Notes: generated by a model not told the origin, from the sequence alone. Counted from the first letter of the stretch, positions 8,266 through 16,225 are shown. The stretch is DNA of 64,000 nt from Leucobacter soli (GCF_910593785.1 NZ_CAJVAP010000011.1:36877-100876), one strand, 5' to 3'. Program-made: numbers and translations.

Positions 8266-10248
8266 TCAGTTCGGCGCGTGGACGCCGTTGTTCTTGCCCC
8301 AGTCGGCGTGCAGGTCGAACTGCTGGCGCTCGAGCCTGAGGCTCGTCGCGAGGGATCCTGCGACGGCCCACTGCTCGATGGCGCCGACCCTGCGCGTCGT
8401 CTCGGCGTTGCCGCCATAGGGGTCGGTGTAGAGGGTCGGGCTCCCATCGAGGCCGACGACCTCGTTCTGACCGATGTAGAAGTCGCGCTGGGCCCCGTCG
8501 AAGGGCGAGCGGGGATCCCGGTAGTCGAAGCGCTCGCTGCCTGCGACGGTGCTCCACGGGTAGACGTTCGCCGCGCGCTCGGCGGAGGTCGCCTCCCACA
8601 GCAGGTCGAGCGGCCGGCTGACCGCGTTGGTGGTCGCGGTGCTGTAGCGCACGTCGTAGTAGCGGCTGGGATTCCGGATCCCGAACCAGGGGTCGAAGGA
8701 GGCGACGACGGTACCGTCGGCGGTCCGCAGCTCGTTCGCGCTCTGCCAGATCTCGTAGAGCGCCCAGATGTCGGAGGCACCCGAGACCGCGCTCTCGGCG
8801 CAGCCGCGATCCGGGATCTCCCTGGTTCCGCCGGCAGTGACGGCGGGCGGCAGCATGCTGCCCGTCGTCGCCACCGTGGCGCCGCGCGCGCAGGATCGGT
8901 TGAACTCGTTGGGCTCGCCGTAGAGCGAGAGCGTGGTGCTGATGAGTTCGGTGCCGTCGGTGCACTTCACCGCGTAGATGAGTTCGTGTGCGTTGTTCGA
9001 AGTGGCGTCGGCCGACCAGCTGCCCTGGTGAGCCTTGATCAGGAAGTCGCAGACGACCCGCTCACGCTCCCCCGAGGCGTTCTCGAACGTCACGCTCCGA
9101 TGGTCGGCATCGACGAGTCCGACATTGTTGCGCACGAAGACCTTGTGCCCGCCGTTGTCCTCGTGCCGCATCGACAGATGATCGTGCCCGGCGGCGATGT
9201 GGTTGTCGAGCTCCTCGCTCGCATAGCCGAAGGGAAGCCCTCGGGGCTCGCCCTCGACCAGGTCGTCGGGCGCGAAGTGATCCGCCACCCACTCGGCGAT
9301 GTCGGAGCTCGCGGGGTCGGCGCCGTGCTCGTGGCCGAAGGTGCAGAGACGGCCGGTCGCGGGATCGGTGACCTCGGCCGGATGCCAGGTCGGGTAGTAC
9401 TTGCCGTCGGGGCCGACCGTGCGGTAGCTCTCGTGCAGCGAGGCCGGGCAGGTGTCGTACTCGGTCGGCGTCCAGTTGCGCTGCGCGTAGGCGACGGACG
9501 CGGTACGCACCGGGATCGCCTTCGTCAGGCGCACGGTGCGAGTGGACTGCACGGCGTCCGGTCGGGTCTCCGAGATTACGACGCGATACGCGACCGCCGC
9601 GTCGCCGAGCGACGCGTACGCGGAGGCCGGGACGCGAAGCATGACGCTCGTCGCCCCCTTCTTCGCGGTAACGGTCGTGCGTGCGACGGATCCGCCGGAG
9701 CTCGTCTGCAGTGCGACGGTTGCCGCACAGCCCGTGGACGCCGCGCAGGTCAATGCGAGCGGGAGGGTGCGATCCTTCGCGATCGCGTAGTTCGTCTGCG
9801 ACAGCGAGAGCTTCGCCTTCGCCGGCCGGACGGTACGGCTCTTCGAGAAGCTCCGCTTGCTCGGCTTGACCGTGCTCCCGGTGACCGCCAGTTTCGCGGA
9901 TCCCCGCTTCACGAACTTCTGATACTGGTTCTTCGAAAGCTTCCAGGTGAGCGTCGCACTCTTGCGCTTCGCGATCCGGTAGTTGATCGTCTTCCGGCCT
10001 CCGGAGCCGAGCGTGACGACGATCTTGCCTTGGCAGGCACTGGAAAAGGTGCAGGCGAGACGGACTGCGACGATCCGGTCGGCGCCGATCGTCGCCTCGA
10101 GCGACACGGTGGGTCGGCTCGCCGCCTCCGCCGCGACCGGTGCGACGGTGAGCCCTGCCACCGCGAGTGTCACAACGGCGAGGAACGCGATAGCGCCTCG
10201 TCGCCTTCCTCCGGTCTCGACCGTCGATCGCGCACGTCGCAGCGTCAT
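8266..10248 (-). CDS. Large secreted protein of unknown function, probably iron-regulated
   Basis: 660 residues from an ATG at 10248, preceded by GGGGACGG. A signal peptide is clear: RRRGAIAFLAVVTLAVAG then an Ala-rich cleavage region near 40-45. Residues about 45-260 are two Lys/Ser/Thr-rich beta modules, each with a Cys pair (RLACTFSSACQG, LTCAASTGCAAT). From about 280 a distinct Cys- and His-containing domain begins (YDTCPASLHESY, TFGHEHGADP, GHDHLSMRHEDNGGHKVF), which could bind a metal. I do not recognise a named family. An in-frame ATG at 10326 would add an Arg-rich stretch before the signal peptide and is less likely. The upstream promoter is overlapped by an iron box, so expression should rise when iron is low. 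Confidence 0.75.
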   Translation of the reverse strand: MTLRRARSTVETGGRRRGAIAFLAVVTLAVAGLTVAPVAAEAASRPTVSLEATIGADRIVAVRLACTFSSACQGKIVVTLGSGGRKTINYRIAKRKSATLTWKLSKNQYQKFVKRGSAKLAVTGSTVKPSKRSFSKSRTVRPAKAKLSLSQTNYAIAKDRTLPLALTCAASTGCAATVALQTSSGGSVARTTVTAKKGATSVMLRVPASAYASLGDAAVAYRVVISETRPDAVQSTRTVRLTKAIPVRTASVAYAQRNWTPTEYDTCPASLHESYRTVGPDGKYYPTWHPAEVTDPATGRLCTFGHEHGADPASSDIAEWVADHFAPDDLVEGEPRGLPFGYASEELDNHIAAGHDHLSMRHEDNGGHKVFVRNNVGLVDADHRSVTFENASGERERVVCDFLIKAHQGSWSADATSNNAHELIYAVKCTDGTELISTTLSLYGEPNEFNRSCARGATVATTGSMLPPAVTAGGTREIPDRGCAESAVSGASDIWALYEIWQSANELRTADGTVVASFDPWFGIRNPSRYYDVRYSTATTNAVSRPLDLLWEATSAERAANVYPWSTVAGSERFDYRDPRSPFDGAQRDFYIGQNEVVGLDGSPTLYTDPYGGNAETTRRVGAIEQWAVAGSLATSLRLERQQFDLHADWGKNNGVHAPN

Positions 10249-10352
10249 CCGTCCCCGCCTCGTTCTTCTCCGCGTCGCGATGCCGCATGCGGGCGTCGCG
10301 GATCGGCGCCTCACTCGGTGCCGCATCGCGCGGAACCCGCTGCGGCGAGTTC

Positions 10353-10382
10353 ATCTTACTTAGATTAGGTTTGCCTAAGCAA
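10353..10382 (-). promoter_or_regulatory. Iron-box promoter for the secreted-protein operon
   Basis: TTAGATTAGGTTTGCCTAA (10360-10378) matches the DtxR/IdeR/DmdR consensus TTAGGTTAGGCTAACCTAA at 15 of 19 positions by eye. On the minus strand it lies inside a plausible promoter: -35 TTGCTT (10382-10377), 18-bp spacer, -10 TAAGAT (10358-10353). Binding here would block RNA polymerase directly. Confidence 0.75.
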
Positions 10383-10424
10383 GATCGGATGAGATCGGCT
10401 GACCGGAGGTCCGGGTAAACGCGA

Positions 10425-10460
10425 ACGGGCGGGGACGATGTCTCCACCGTCCCCGCCCGT
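10425..10460 (-). terminator. Terminator downstream of the YceI gene
   Basis: ACGGGCGGGGAC (10425-10436) and GTCCCCGCCCGT (10449-10460) are exact complements: a 12-bp stem with a 12-base loop, about 85 bp after the YceI stop. Confidence 0.75.
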
Positions 10461-10543
10461 ATCGTGCGGGAGCTGCAGGGGTCCGCGCTCGGAGAGCCGA
10501 GCCGGCGCATCCAGCGCCGCTCAGGAGCGGATCCCGCGAAACC

Positions 10544-11104
10544 CTACTCCTGGACGAGAGCCGCCTGCACGTCCAGCGTGATCGTCACATCGCTCCCGAG
10601 CAGCAGGCCGCCCGTCTCGAGCGGCGCGTTCCACTGAATGCCGTAGTCCTCGCGCTTGACCACCGTGCTGGCGGTGAAGCCTGCCTTGTAGTTGCCGTAG
10701 GCGTCCTGGCCGAAGCCGCCGAGCTCGAAGTCGAAGGTGACGGGCTTGGTCACACCGCGCAGGGTGAGGTCGCCGTCCACCTTGAAAGAGCCGTCGTCCT
10801 CGCGCACACCGGTGCTGACGAACGAAAACTCGGGGAACTCCTCGATCGCGAAGAAGTCGTTGGTGCGCAGGTGGTTGTCGCGATCCGCCTGGTTCGTGTT
10901 GATCGAGCCGACCTCGACGGTAGCCTTCACGCTCGACTCGAGCGGGCTCTCCCCGGTGACCAGCTCGCCCGCGAACCGCTCGAACTTGCCCTTGACCTTG
11001 CTGATCGCGAGGTGCCGGACCGAGAAGCCGACCTCGGTGTGGGTGGGATCGATGACCCAGGTGCCAGCGCGGTAGCCGGGGATCTGATCTGCGGTAATGG
11101 ACAT
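10544..11104 (-). CDS. YceI family protein
   Basis: 186 residues from the ATG at 11104, chosen because AGGAGG lies five bases upstream. The sequence has the YceI lipocalin-like pattern: WVIDPTHTEVGFSVRHLAISKVKGKFERFAGEL in sense near 17-50 (only parts quoted), then TNDFF, DLTLRGVTKPVTFD and a closing beta strand. YceI proteins bind polyisoprenoids or other amphiphiles. This copy lacks a signal peptide and is probably cytoplasmic, as is usual in actinobacteria. It is a single gene with its own terminator. The promoter is bracketed by two copies of a TTACTTG-N4-TTCAA element, so it is likely controlled by a MarR/HxlR-type sensor of electrophiles or quinones. Confidence 0.92.
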   Translation of the reverse strand: MSITADQIPGYRAGTWVIDPTHTEVGFSVRHLAISKVKGKFERFAGELVTGESPLESSVKATVEVGSINTNQADRDNHLRTNDFFAIEEFPEFSFVSTGVREDDGSFKVDGDLTLRGVTKPVTFDFELGGFGQDAYGNYKAGFTASTVVKREDYGIQWNAPLETGGLLLGSDVTITLDVQAALVQE

Positions 11105-11130
11105 GAGGCCTCCTGTGTTGCCGGGTATGC

Positions 11131-11188
11131 TTACTTGACGGTTCAATTAAAATCAGTGTAACGCAGATTTAGTTGAATTTGCAAGTAA
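11131..11188 (-). promoter_or_regulatory. YceI promoter flanked by inverted operator copies
   Basis: On the minus strand, -35 TTGCAA (11184-11179), 18-bp spacer, -10 TACACT (11160-11155). A half-site TTACTTG-N4-TTCAA followed by TAAA appears at 11131-11154 and again inverted at 11166-11188, one copy covering the -35 and one just downstream of the -10. The sequence is strikingly AT-rich for the region. Confidence 0.65.
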
Positions 11189-11193
11189 TAATT

Positions 11194-11919
11194 TCAGCGG
11201 GGTCGGCGGCGCGCCGCAGCCCGCGCTCGCGCCGTGGTCGTGTCGTCGATCTCGGCAGGGACGAAGGAGCCGTGACGGCGCCGTGCGGCCTCGCCGATGA
11301 GGAAGTCGGCGATCGCCGGGTTCTTCGGCAGGAGTGAACCGTGGAGGTAGCTGCCGATCACGTTCCCGGTACGGGCCCCCTCGTGCTCGTCGCGCGGGTT
11401 GTTCCCCGCCCCTTGGAGCACCCGCCCGAGCGGCGCGGATCCCGGTCCGAGCACCGTGTCGCCGCTGTGGTTCTCGAATCCGATGATCTCGCCGAACTCG
11501 TCGCTCTCGACCACTATGTTGCCGATCATGCGCTCACCGCCGCCGCGCGTCTCGACGTCGAGCACTCCGATCCCGGTCAGTTCCTCGCCCTCATGGGTGA
11601 GGAATCGATGGCCGAAGAGCTGGTACAGGCCGCAGATCACCAGCATGGGCGTGCCGTCCGAGGCGAGCGCGCGTATCGCGTCGCCGCGCGCCAGCAGATC
11701 GACGGCCACGCGGCCCTGACCCGAATCCTGCCCGCCGCCGCCGATCACGATATCGACCTGCTCGGGCAGCGGGTCGCCCGGGTTCACGTCGACCACGCGC
11801 GGGGTGAAACCGTGCGCCGTCGCACGACGCGTGAGCGCGAGCACATTGCCGCGATCGCCGTAGATGTTCATGTCGCGCGGGTAGAGCGACACGATGACGA
11901 GTTCCCGTTCGCCGCTCAC
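11194..11919 (-). CDS. gatD: Lipid II isoglutaminyl synthase glutaminase subunit GatD
   Basis: 241 residues, class I (triad) glutamine amidotransferase of the CobB/CobQ-like type. It starts at a GTG (11919) that overlaps the murT stop by four bases. Catalytic Cys96 sits in LVICGLYQLFG and the catalytic His193 in SYLHGSLLPKNP; GGGGQDSGQGR near 60-70 is characteristic of GatD. GatD releases ammonia from glutamine for MurT, which amidates D-glutamate in lipid II. The C-terminus carries an Arg/Ala-rich tail. Translational overlap with murT supports a stoichiometric complex. Confidence 0.93.
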   Translation of the reverse strand: MSGERELVIVSLYPRDMNIYGDRGNVLALTRRATAHGFTPRVVDVNPGDPLPEQVDIVIGGGGQDSGQGRVAVDLLARGDAIRALASDGTPMLVICGLYQLFGHRFLTHEGEELTGIGVLDVETRGGGERMIGNIVVESDEFGEIIGFENHSGDTVLGPGSAPLGRVLQGAGNNPRDEHEGARTGNVIGSYLHGSLLPKNPAIADFLIGEAARRRHGSFVPAEIDDTTTARARAAARRRPR

Positions 11920-13286
11920 CAGACATCCTCCACATCGGTCAACCCCGAGAGCTCCTTGCGCAGGGCGAGCATCGCCGTGTAGGTGCAGAAGATGCGCCGC
12001 GGTCGGCCGGGTGTTCGCTCGCGGAAGCCCGCGAGCGCGCGGCTCAGGTCCTCCTCGACCGCGCCGACCGCGACATCGTCGTGCTCGAGCCGCAGCGCCA
12101 TGTCCCAGGCGCGCACCCCGCTCACGGTATCGACGCCCTCCGTGGCCAGCGAGGCGAAGTCCACGTCCCAGAGCCACGACATGTCGCGCCCGTCGGCGTA
12201 CTGATCGTTGATCGCGATCATCGCGGCCACACCCTTCGGGTCGAACGAGGCGAGCCCCAGGCGGAAGCCCGCGGGGTTCTTGACGAGCACGAGCTCGAGC
12301 GGCTGCCCGTCCAGCTCGAGCCGTTCACCGCGACCGAATGCCGGCCGCACCTCGGCGAGGGCGGCGATCAGCTGCTCGGTCGTCGCCTCCGCCCGGCGGC
12401 TGCCGGGGCTCGTGTCGGCCGCAGAGCCGTTCGCAGAGCCGTCCGCAAGCGCGACACGTGCGGTCGCGAGCGCGGCCGCCGCGTTGAAGGTGTTGTAGAG
12501 GCCCTCGAGCTGGAGGGTGGTCTCGTGACGCGTCCCCTCGATCTCGAACACCGCGCGGTGATCGCCGAGCTCGACGAGCGTCACATCTGCGGACTGCCGA
12601 CCTGCGGAGTCGGCCCGGTCGGCTGCGGAGTCGACGGCGGCGCCGTGGAACTCGCCGTCGCTCGGGAACATCGCCCGCAGCTCGTTCGAGAGTCCGAACC
12701 GGACGACGGCCGGTCCCGCCGAGGCGTCCCGCACGGCGCGTTCGCGGACGCTTTCGCCGATCGCGGCGATGAGCGGGTCCTCACGATTCACGACGAGACC
12801 GCGCGTCGTGGCGTCGGCGATGCGCTGCAGCAGCTTCGCCGTGGTGTCGATCTCGCCGAAGCGGTCGAGCTGGTCCCGCAGCACGTTGAGCAGCAGCGTG
12901 ACGTCCGGTTGGACGCGCGCGATGAAATGCATCGCGTGGGCCTCGTCGAGCTCGAGCACCGCGACATCGGCGTCGAGCCGGCCGCGGAACGAGCACTCCC
13001 CGAGCGCCGCCGCGATGATGCCGCGCGTGAAGTTCGAGCCGGTGCGGTTCGTGAACACGCGGAGCCCCTGCGACTCGAGCAGCTCGACGATCATCTTCGT
13101 GGTCGTCGTCTTGCCGTTGGTGCCGCTCACGACGACGACGCCTCGGGGCAGGCCGTCGAGCATGTGGGCCAGAAAGCCCGGGTCGATCTTCTCGACGACG
13201 AGCCCGGGCAGAGCGGATCCTCCCCCGCGGAGTCGTGCCAGCTGCCGCACGGTCTTTCCGATCACGGCGGAGAACAGGTGGCGCAT
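11916..13286 (-). CDS. murT: Lipid II isoglutaminyl synthase ligase subunit MurT
   Basis: 456 residues: Mur ligase central domain with P-loop SGTNGKTTTTK (54-64), FTNRTGSNFTRG, LELDEAHAM and NREDPL, followed by a C-terminal domain with NDQYADGRDMSWLWDVDF and IFCTYTAML, typical of MurT. MurT uses ATP to activate the alpha-carboxyl of D-Glu in lipid II, and GatD delivers ammonia. The four-cysteine zinc ribbon known in Firmicute MurT is absent; the protein has only two cysteines. In its place (about 205-235) is an Ala/Asp/Ser-rich loop. In groups with B-type peptidoglycan the same carboxyl carries the cross-bridge, so the true acceptor chemistry deserves attention. Confidence 0.93.
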   Translation of the reverse strand: MRHLFSAVIGKTVRQLARLRGGGSALPGLVVEKIDPGFLAHMLDGLPRGVVVVSGTNGKTTTTKMIVELLESQGLRVFTNRTGSNFTRGIIAAALGECSFRGRLDADVAVLELDEAHAMHFIARVQPDVTLLLNVLRDQLDRFGEIDTTAKLLQRIADATTRGLVVNREDPLIAAIGESVRERAVRDASAGPAVVRFGLSNELRAMFPSDGEFHGAAVDSAADRADSAGRQSADVTLVELGDHRAVFEIEGTRHETTLQLEGLYNTFNAAAALATARVALADGSANGSAADTSPGSRRAEATTEQLIAALAEVRPAFGRGERLELDGQPLELVLVKNPAGFRLGLASFDPKGVAAMIAINDQYADGRDMSWLWDVDFASLATEGVDTVSGVRAWDMALRLEHDDVAVGAVEEDLSRALAGFRERTPGRPRRIFCTYTAMLALRKELSGLTDVEDVW

Positions 13287-13291
13287 GCGTT

Positions 13292-14443
13292 CTAGGTTAG
13301 GGCACCCGCCGAGGCATCGTGGGGCGCAGTGCCGGTGCGCTCGACGCGGGAACCGGGAAGATCGCGATACCGATCCCGGCTCACCGGAGCGAGTCCGGCG
13401 AAGAGCGCGGCGACGATCGCGAACTGCCCGATCATCGAGATGAGCCCGCCGGCCGGGGCCGCATCACCGCCGTCGGTGCCGAACGTGTCCGCGATCCCCA
13501 TGCCCATGCCGAAGCCGAGGAGGAACTCGAGCCAGCTCACGGCGGCGATCGAGAGCAGGCCGAGCACGACGATCCGGCGCGCCGCACGCGGCCCCGCGAG
13601 CACTCGCGTGCCGGCGAGCACCACGGGCACGAGCAGTGCGAGGACGATGAGCGCGGTGAAGACCCCTGTCGTGATGATTCCCGGCCCCTCGCCCGCGAGT
13701 CGCATCGCGGCGTAGATCTCGTCGAGCGTCATGCCGGGCAGTTTCGCGAGCGGGTTCCAGACGAAGACGTGCAGCAGGAGGGCGGCGAGCAGCAGCAGCC
13801 CACCGGCGGCGAAGGGCAGCGCCAGCAGGATGCGACGCATGGACCTCAGCGGCTCGCCCGGCCGCCCGCCGGCCGGGCCTCCGGCTGCGAGCACGAGCGC
13901 CGTCACCAGACCGGCGAGACCGTACGCCATGCCCGCGAGCGGAATGATCACGGCGAATCCCAGCGCGACGATGCAGACGATTCCGAGCAGTCCGACGAAC
14001 AGCACGCGCTTCGCGCCGTAGGCGTCGAAGCCGATGAAGAGCGCCCGAAGCACCTGCCAGGATCCCGCGACGGCGAGCACCGCGGCGATCCCGACCACGC
14101 CCAGGCCGATCCACTCGAGACCATGGCCCGCGAACGGGTCGCCGCCGTACATCCACAGCCAGAGCAGGAGAAGCACGGCGCTCGAGAGGCACGCCGCGGC
14201 CCAGCGCGCACGGCGGACGGCTTCAGCCGAGGCGGGAATGCCGAGCACGACCGGACTGTCGCGATCCATCGACACCGATGTGGCCAGTGCGCCGAGCAGG
14301 ATCGAACCCCGCGAGAGCCCGAGCTCCTCCGCGCCTGCCAGGTCGGAGAGCCACTCCTCCCGGTAGCGGCCGCGCACGTGCTGCGGCAGTGTGCCCGCGA
14401 GCAGACGCGCCGTCCAGCCGGCGAGGCCGCCGGTCGCCTTCAC
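13292..14443 (-). CDS. Polytopic membrane protein coupled to a PadR regulator
   Basis: 383 residues beginning at a GTG (14443) that overlaps the padR stop. The N-terminus (LPQHVRGRYREEWLSDLAGAEELG around 20-43, quoted in part) has the short permease-prefix-like region often seen next to PadR genes. About nine hydrophobic segments follow from residue 70 to 350. The C-terminal 30 residues are charged. Pairs of PadR regulator and membrane protein of this kind are common in actinobacteria and some respond to envelope stress or antibiotics. No specific transport family is recognised, so the function is open. Confidence 0.75.
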   Translation of the reverse strand: MKATGGLAGWTARLLAGTLPQHVRGRYREEWLSDLAGAEELGLSRGSILLGALATSVSMDRDSPVVLGIPASAEAVRRARWAAACLSSAVLLLLWLWMYGGDPFAGHGLEWIGLGVVGIAAVLAVAGSWQVLRALFIGFDAYGAKRVLFVGLLGIVCIVALGFAVIIPLAGMAYGLAGLVTALVLAAGGPAGGRPGEPLRSMRRILLALPFAAGGLLLLAALLLHVFVWNPLAKLPGMTLDEIYAAMRLAGEGPGIITTGVFTALIVLALLVPVVLAGTRVLAGPRAARRIVVLGLLSIAAVSWLEFLLGFGMGMGIADTFGTDGGDAAPAGGLISMIGQFAIVAALFAGLAPVSRDRYRDLPGSRVERTGTAPHDASAGALT

Positions 14444-14784
14444 GCGCCCGCCCCCAGAACTCGTCCGGCCATCCCGGGGACCGCTCGGCCCGATCCGCTC
14501 TGACGCCTCCGGGCTCGAGCATGCGCGAGCGCGGCAGGCACGGCTGCCGCTCCCCCGTCGGTGAGGCGATAGAGTCGCCGCCGCGGGCCGCTCCGACCGG
14601 GATCCTCCTCCCATTCGGACTCCGCCCAGCCGAGCCTCTCCAGTCGCTCCAGTATCGGGTACACGCTCCCGGCCGGCCGGCCGGTGCGCTTCACCAGTTG
14701 CAGACCCCACGTCGGCTCGTCGAGCTCGAACAGCGCGGCGAGCACGTCTGCGGTCGCGGGGGTGATTCTCGCAAGCGGTTCCAT
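14440..14784 (-). CDS. PadR family transcriptional regulator
   Basis: 114 residues with the compact PadR winged-helix fold: PATADVLAALFELDEPTWGLQLVKRTGRPAGSVYPILERLER spans the recognition region (residues about 8-50), followed by a wing (RRRLYRLTDGG). It lacks the long C-terminal dimerisation helix of full-length PadR and belongs to the short class. I chose the ATG at 14784; a TTG at 14790 is also possible. An almost perfect 24-bp palindrome ends six bases upstream, indicating tight autoregulation together with the membrane protein it overlaps. Confidence 0.9.
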   Translation of the reverse strand: MEPLARITPATADVLAALFELDEPTWGLQLVKRTGRPAGSVYPILERLERLGWAESEWEEDPGRSGPRRRLYRLTDGGAAAVPAALAHARARRRQSGSGRAVPGMAGRVLGAGA

Positions 14785-14790
14785 GCTCAA

Positions 14791-14814
14791 ACTCTATCTA
14801 TATAGAGATAGAGT
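14791..14814. promoter_or_regulatory. PadR autoregulatory operator
   Basis: A 24-bp palindrome with outer arms ACTCTATC and GATAGAGT and an AT-rich TATATAG core; 11 of 12 base pairs match. It lies directly before the padR start, so a bound dimer would cover the transcription start. Confidence 0.75.
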
Positions 14815-14871
14815 GGCAAGATCGAAGCGCCCCTTCCCAAGCAACACCCCCGGCAGCACTCCGGCAACATC

Positions 14872-14931
14872 GGCGAAAGGCGGGAAACGGCTTTTCCTCG
14901 CCTCGAAAAGCACCATTTCCCGCCTTTCGCC
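14872..14931. repeat. Long palindromic intergenic element, copy 1
   Basis: Arms GGCGAAAGGCGGGAAACGG (14872-14890) and its near complement at 14913-14931 match at 18 of 19 positions; the 22-base centre contains CTTTTC/GAAAAG, so the stem may extend. It lies between padR and nei and closely resembles the element at 34862-34919. Confidence 0.8.
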
Positions 14932-14948
14932 GCAGGTACCCCTCAGGG

Positions 14949-15102
14949 CCAGAAACGGCTGTTCACCTCATGCTGCGCGTCAGGTCTAGCAGCACGCGCG
15001 CGCACTGCGCAGCGCGCTGCACCGGGGTCGAGACGACCCCGGGACCTGCCACGAACAGCCAGAAATGGCTGTTCGCCTGATGCTTTGCATCAGGACTGGC
15101 AG
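14949..15102 (+). repeat. Two 44-bp direct repeats at the nei 3' end
   Basis: CCAGAAACGGCTGTTC... at 14949-14992 and CCAGAAATGGCTGTTC... at 15059-15102 align over 44 bp with 36 identities. The second copy includes the last codons and stop of nei, so the first appears to be a duplicated, decayed gene end. Their shared core GAAA(C/T)GGCT also occurs in the palindromic elements at 14.9 and 34.9 kb. Confidence 0.75.
15052..15075 (-). terminator. Hairpin with GAAA loop downstream of nei
   Basis: CGAACAGCCA (15052-15061), GAAA loop on the plus strand, TGGCTGTTCG (15066-15075): a perfect 10-bp stem 15 bp past the nei stop. A second small stem (CCTGATGC/GCATCAGG, 15076-15094) overlaps the stop codon. 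Confidence 0.65.
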
Positions 15103-16094
15103 GTCGGGCACCAGTAGAGCTTGCGGTTGCCCATCTCCTCGAGCACGATGTTCGTGCCGCAACGCTTGCAGGGCGTGCCCTCGAGCTTGTAGACCCAATG
15201 CCGCTCATCTCGGTCGCGCAGCGCCCGCGCGTACTCCTCGCCCTCGAGCCCGTCGATCGTCATCATCTGCCCGACAGTGATGCCGATCTCGAGCAGGTGC
15301 GCCCAATCGTCCCAGAGCGCCTCGAGCACCGTGCGATCGAGGCTGTTGGCCGGAGCGTGCGGATCGAGCCCGGCGCGGAACAGCATCTCGGCACGGTAGA
15401 TGTTGCCGATCCCCGCCACGACGGACTGATCCATCAGTACGAGCCCGATCGGAGTCTTCTTCTTGTGCGCGCGCTCGACGAAGCGCTGCTGCTCTTCGGG
15501 CGTGTTCGCGTTCGCGGGGTCGGGGCCGAGACGGTCCAGAACCCGTTCCACCTCGGCCGGGGTCAGCACCTCGCAAGCAGTGGGTCCGCGCAGGTCGGCG
15601 CACACCGAGTCGTTCAGCAGCCGGACGCGCACCTGGCCTCGCGGCTCGGGCGGCCAGGCGCCCGTCTCCCCCGCTGCGGCATCGTGTTCCGCCATGCGCA
15701 CACGCGTACGGCGCGGGGCTCCGATCGAGGCCACCGAATCCTCGGCGTCGCGGTCCACCAGCGCAGCACCCGCGACCCGCGAGTACTCCCCGGTCTGCCC
15801 ATAGCGCAGGTGCGTGTCGCCCGTACCGTGGATCTGGATCGACGGGTCGACCCTGATCTCGCCCGAGAAGTCCCAAGCGCCGTAGATGCCGAGGTGCACG
15901 CGCAGCCACTCGTCGCCAGCGAACTCGAGGAACATGTGCTTGCCGACCGCGCGCGAGTCCGTGATCTCGCGGTGGTTCAGGATCGCGGCGCCCTGCGCAA
16001 AACGCCCCTGCGGGCTCGTGACCTCGGGCGCGGTGCCGACGAAGTTCGCGCCGAACTGGCGCGCGATGCGGTGTACGGAGTGGCCCTCTGGCAT
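15090..16094 (-). CDS. nei: Endonuclease VIII-like DNA glycosylase (Fpg/Nei family)
   Basis: 334 residues beginning MPEGHSVHR; Pro2 becomes the N-terminal catalytic nucleophile and Glu3 the acid, as in Nei enzymes, which excise oxidised pyrimidines and nick the strand. I start at 16094, where AGGGAGC lies seven bases upstream. The helix-two-turn-helix (VVAGIGNIYRAEMLF near 235) is present, and the zinc finger closes the protein (CKRCGT then WCPTCQS). An insertion of about 45 residues with low complexity (around 115-160) lengthens it beyond usual Nei proteins. The gene stands alone on the minus strand. Confidence 0.93.
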   Translation of the reverse strand: MPEGHSVHRIARQFGANFVGTAPEVTSPQGRFAQGAAILNHREITDSRAVGKHMFLEFAGDEWLRVHLGIYGAWDFSGEIRVDPSIQIHGTGDTHLRYGQTGEYSRVAGAALVDRDAEDSVASIGAPRRTRVRMAEHDAAAGETGAWPPEPRGQVRVRLLNDSVCADLRGPTACEVLTPAEVERVLDRLGPDPANANTPEEQQRFVERAHKKKTPIGLVLMDQSVVAGIGNIYRAEMLFRAGLDPHAPANSLDRTVLEALWDDWAHLLEIGITVGQMMTIDGLEGEEYARALRDRDERHWVYKLEGTPCKRCGTNIVLEEMGNRKLYWCPTCQS

Positions 16095-16123
16095 CGTTGT
16101 GCTCCCTGCTTCCCTCTGGTCCC

Positions 16124-16185
16124 CGTTCATCTGTCGCTCCGCTGCATGATTCCGGCGAATACCGCGCCGAACCGACAGATGAACG
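16124..16185. promoter_or_regulatory. 13-bp inverted repeat upstream of nei
   Basis: CGTTCATCTGTCG (16124-16136) and CGACAGATGAACG (16173-16185) are exact complements 36 bp apart, between nei and rpiB. It could be an operator pair for nei or a cruciform-type terminator for rpiB. Confidence 0.45.
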
Positions 16186-16225
16186 ACGGGGCGGTGCGCC
16201 GGGCCGAGGCGGCGCGGCCAGCGGG

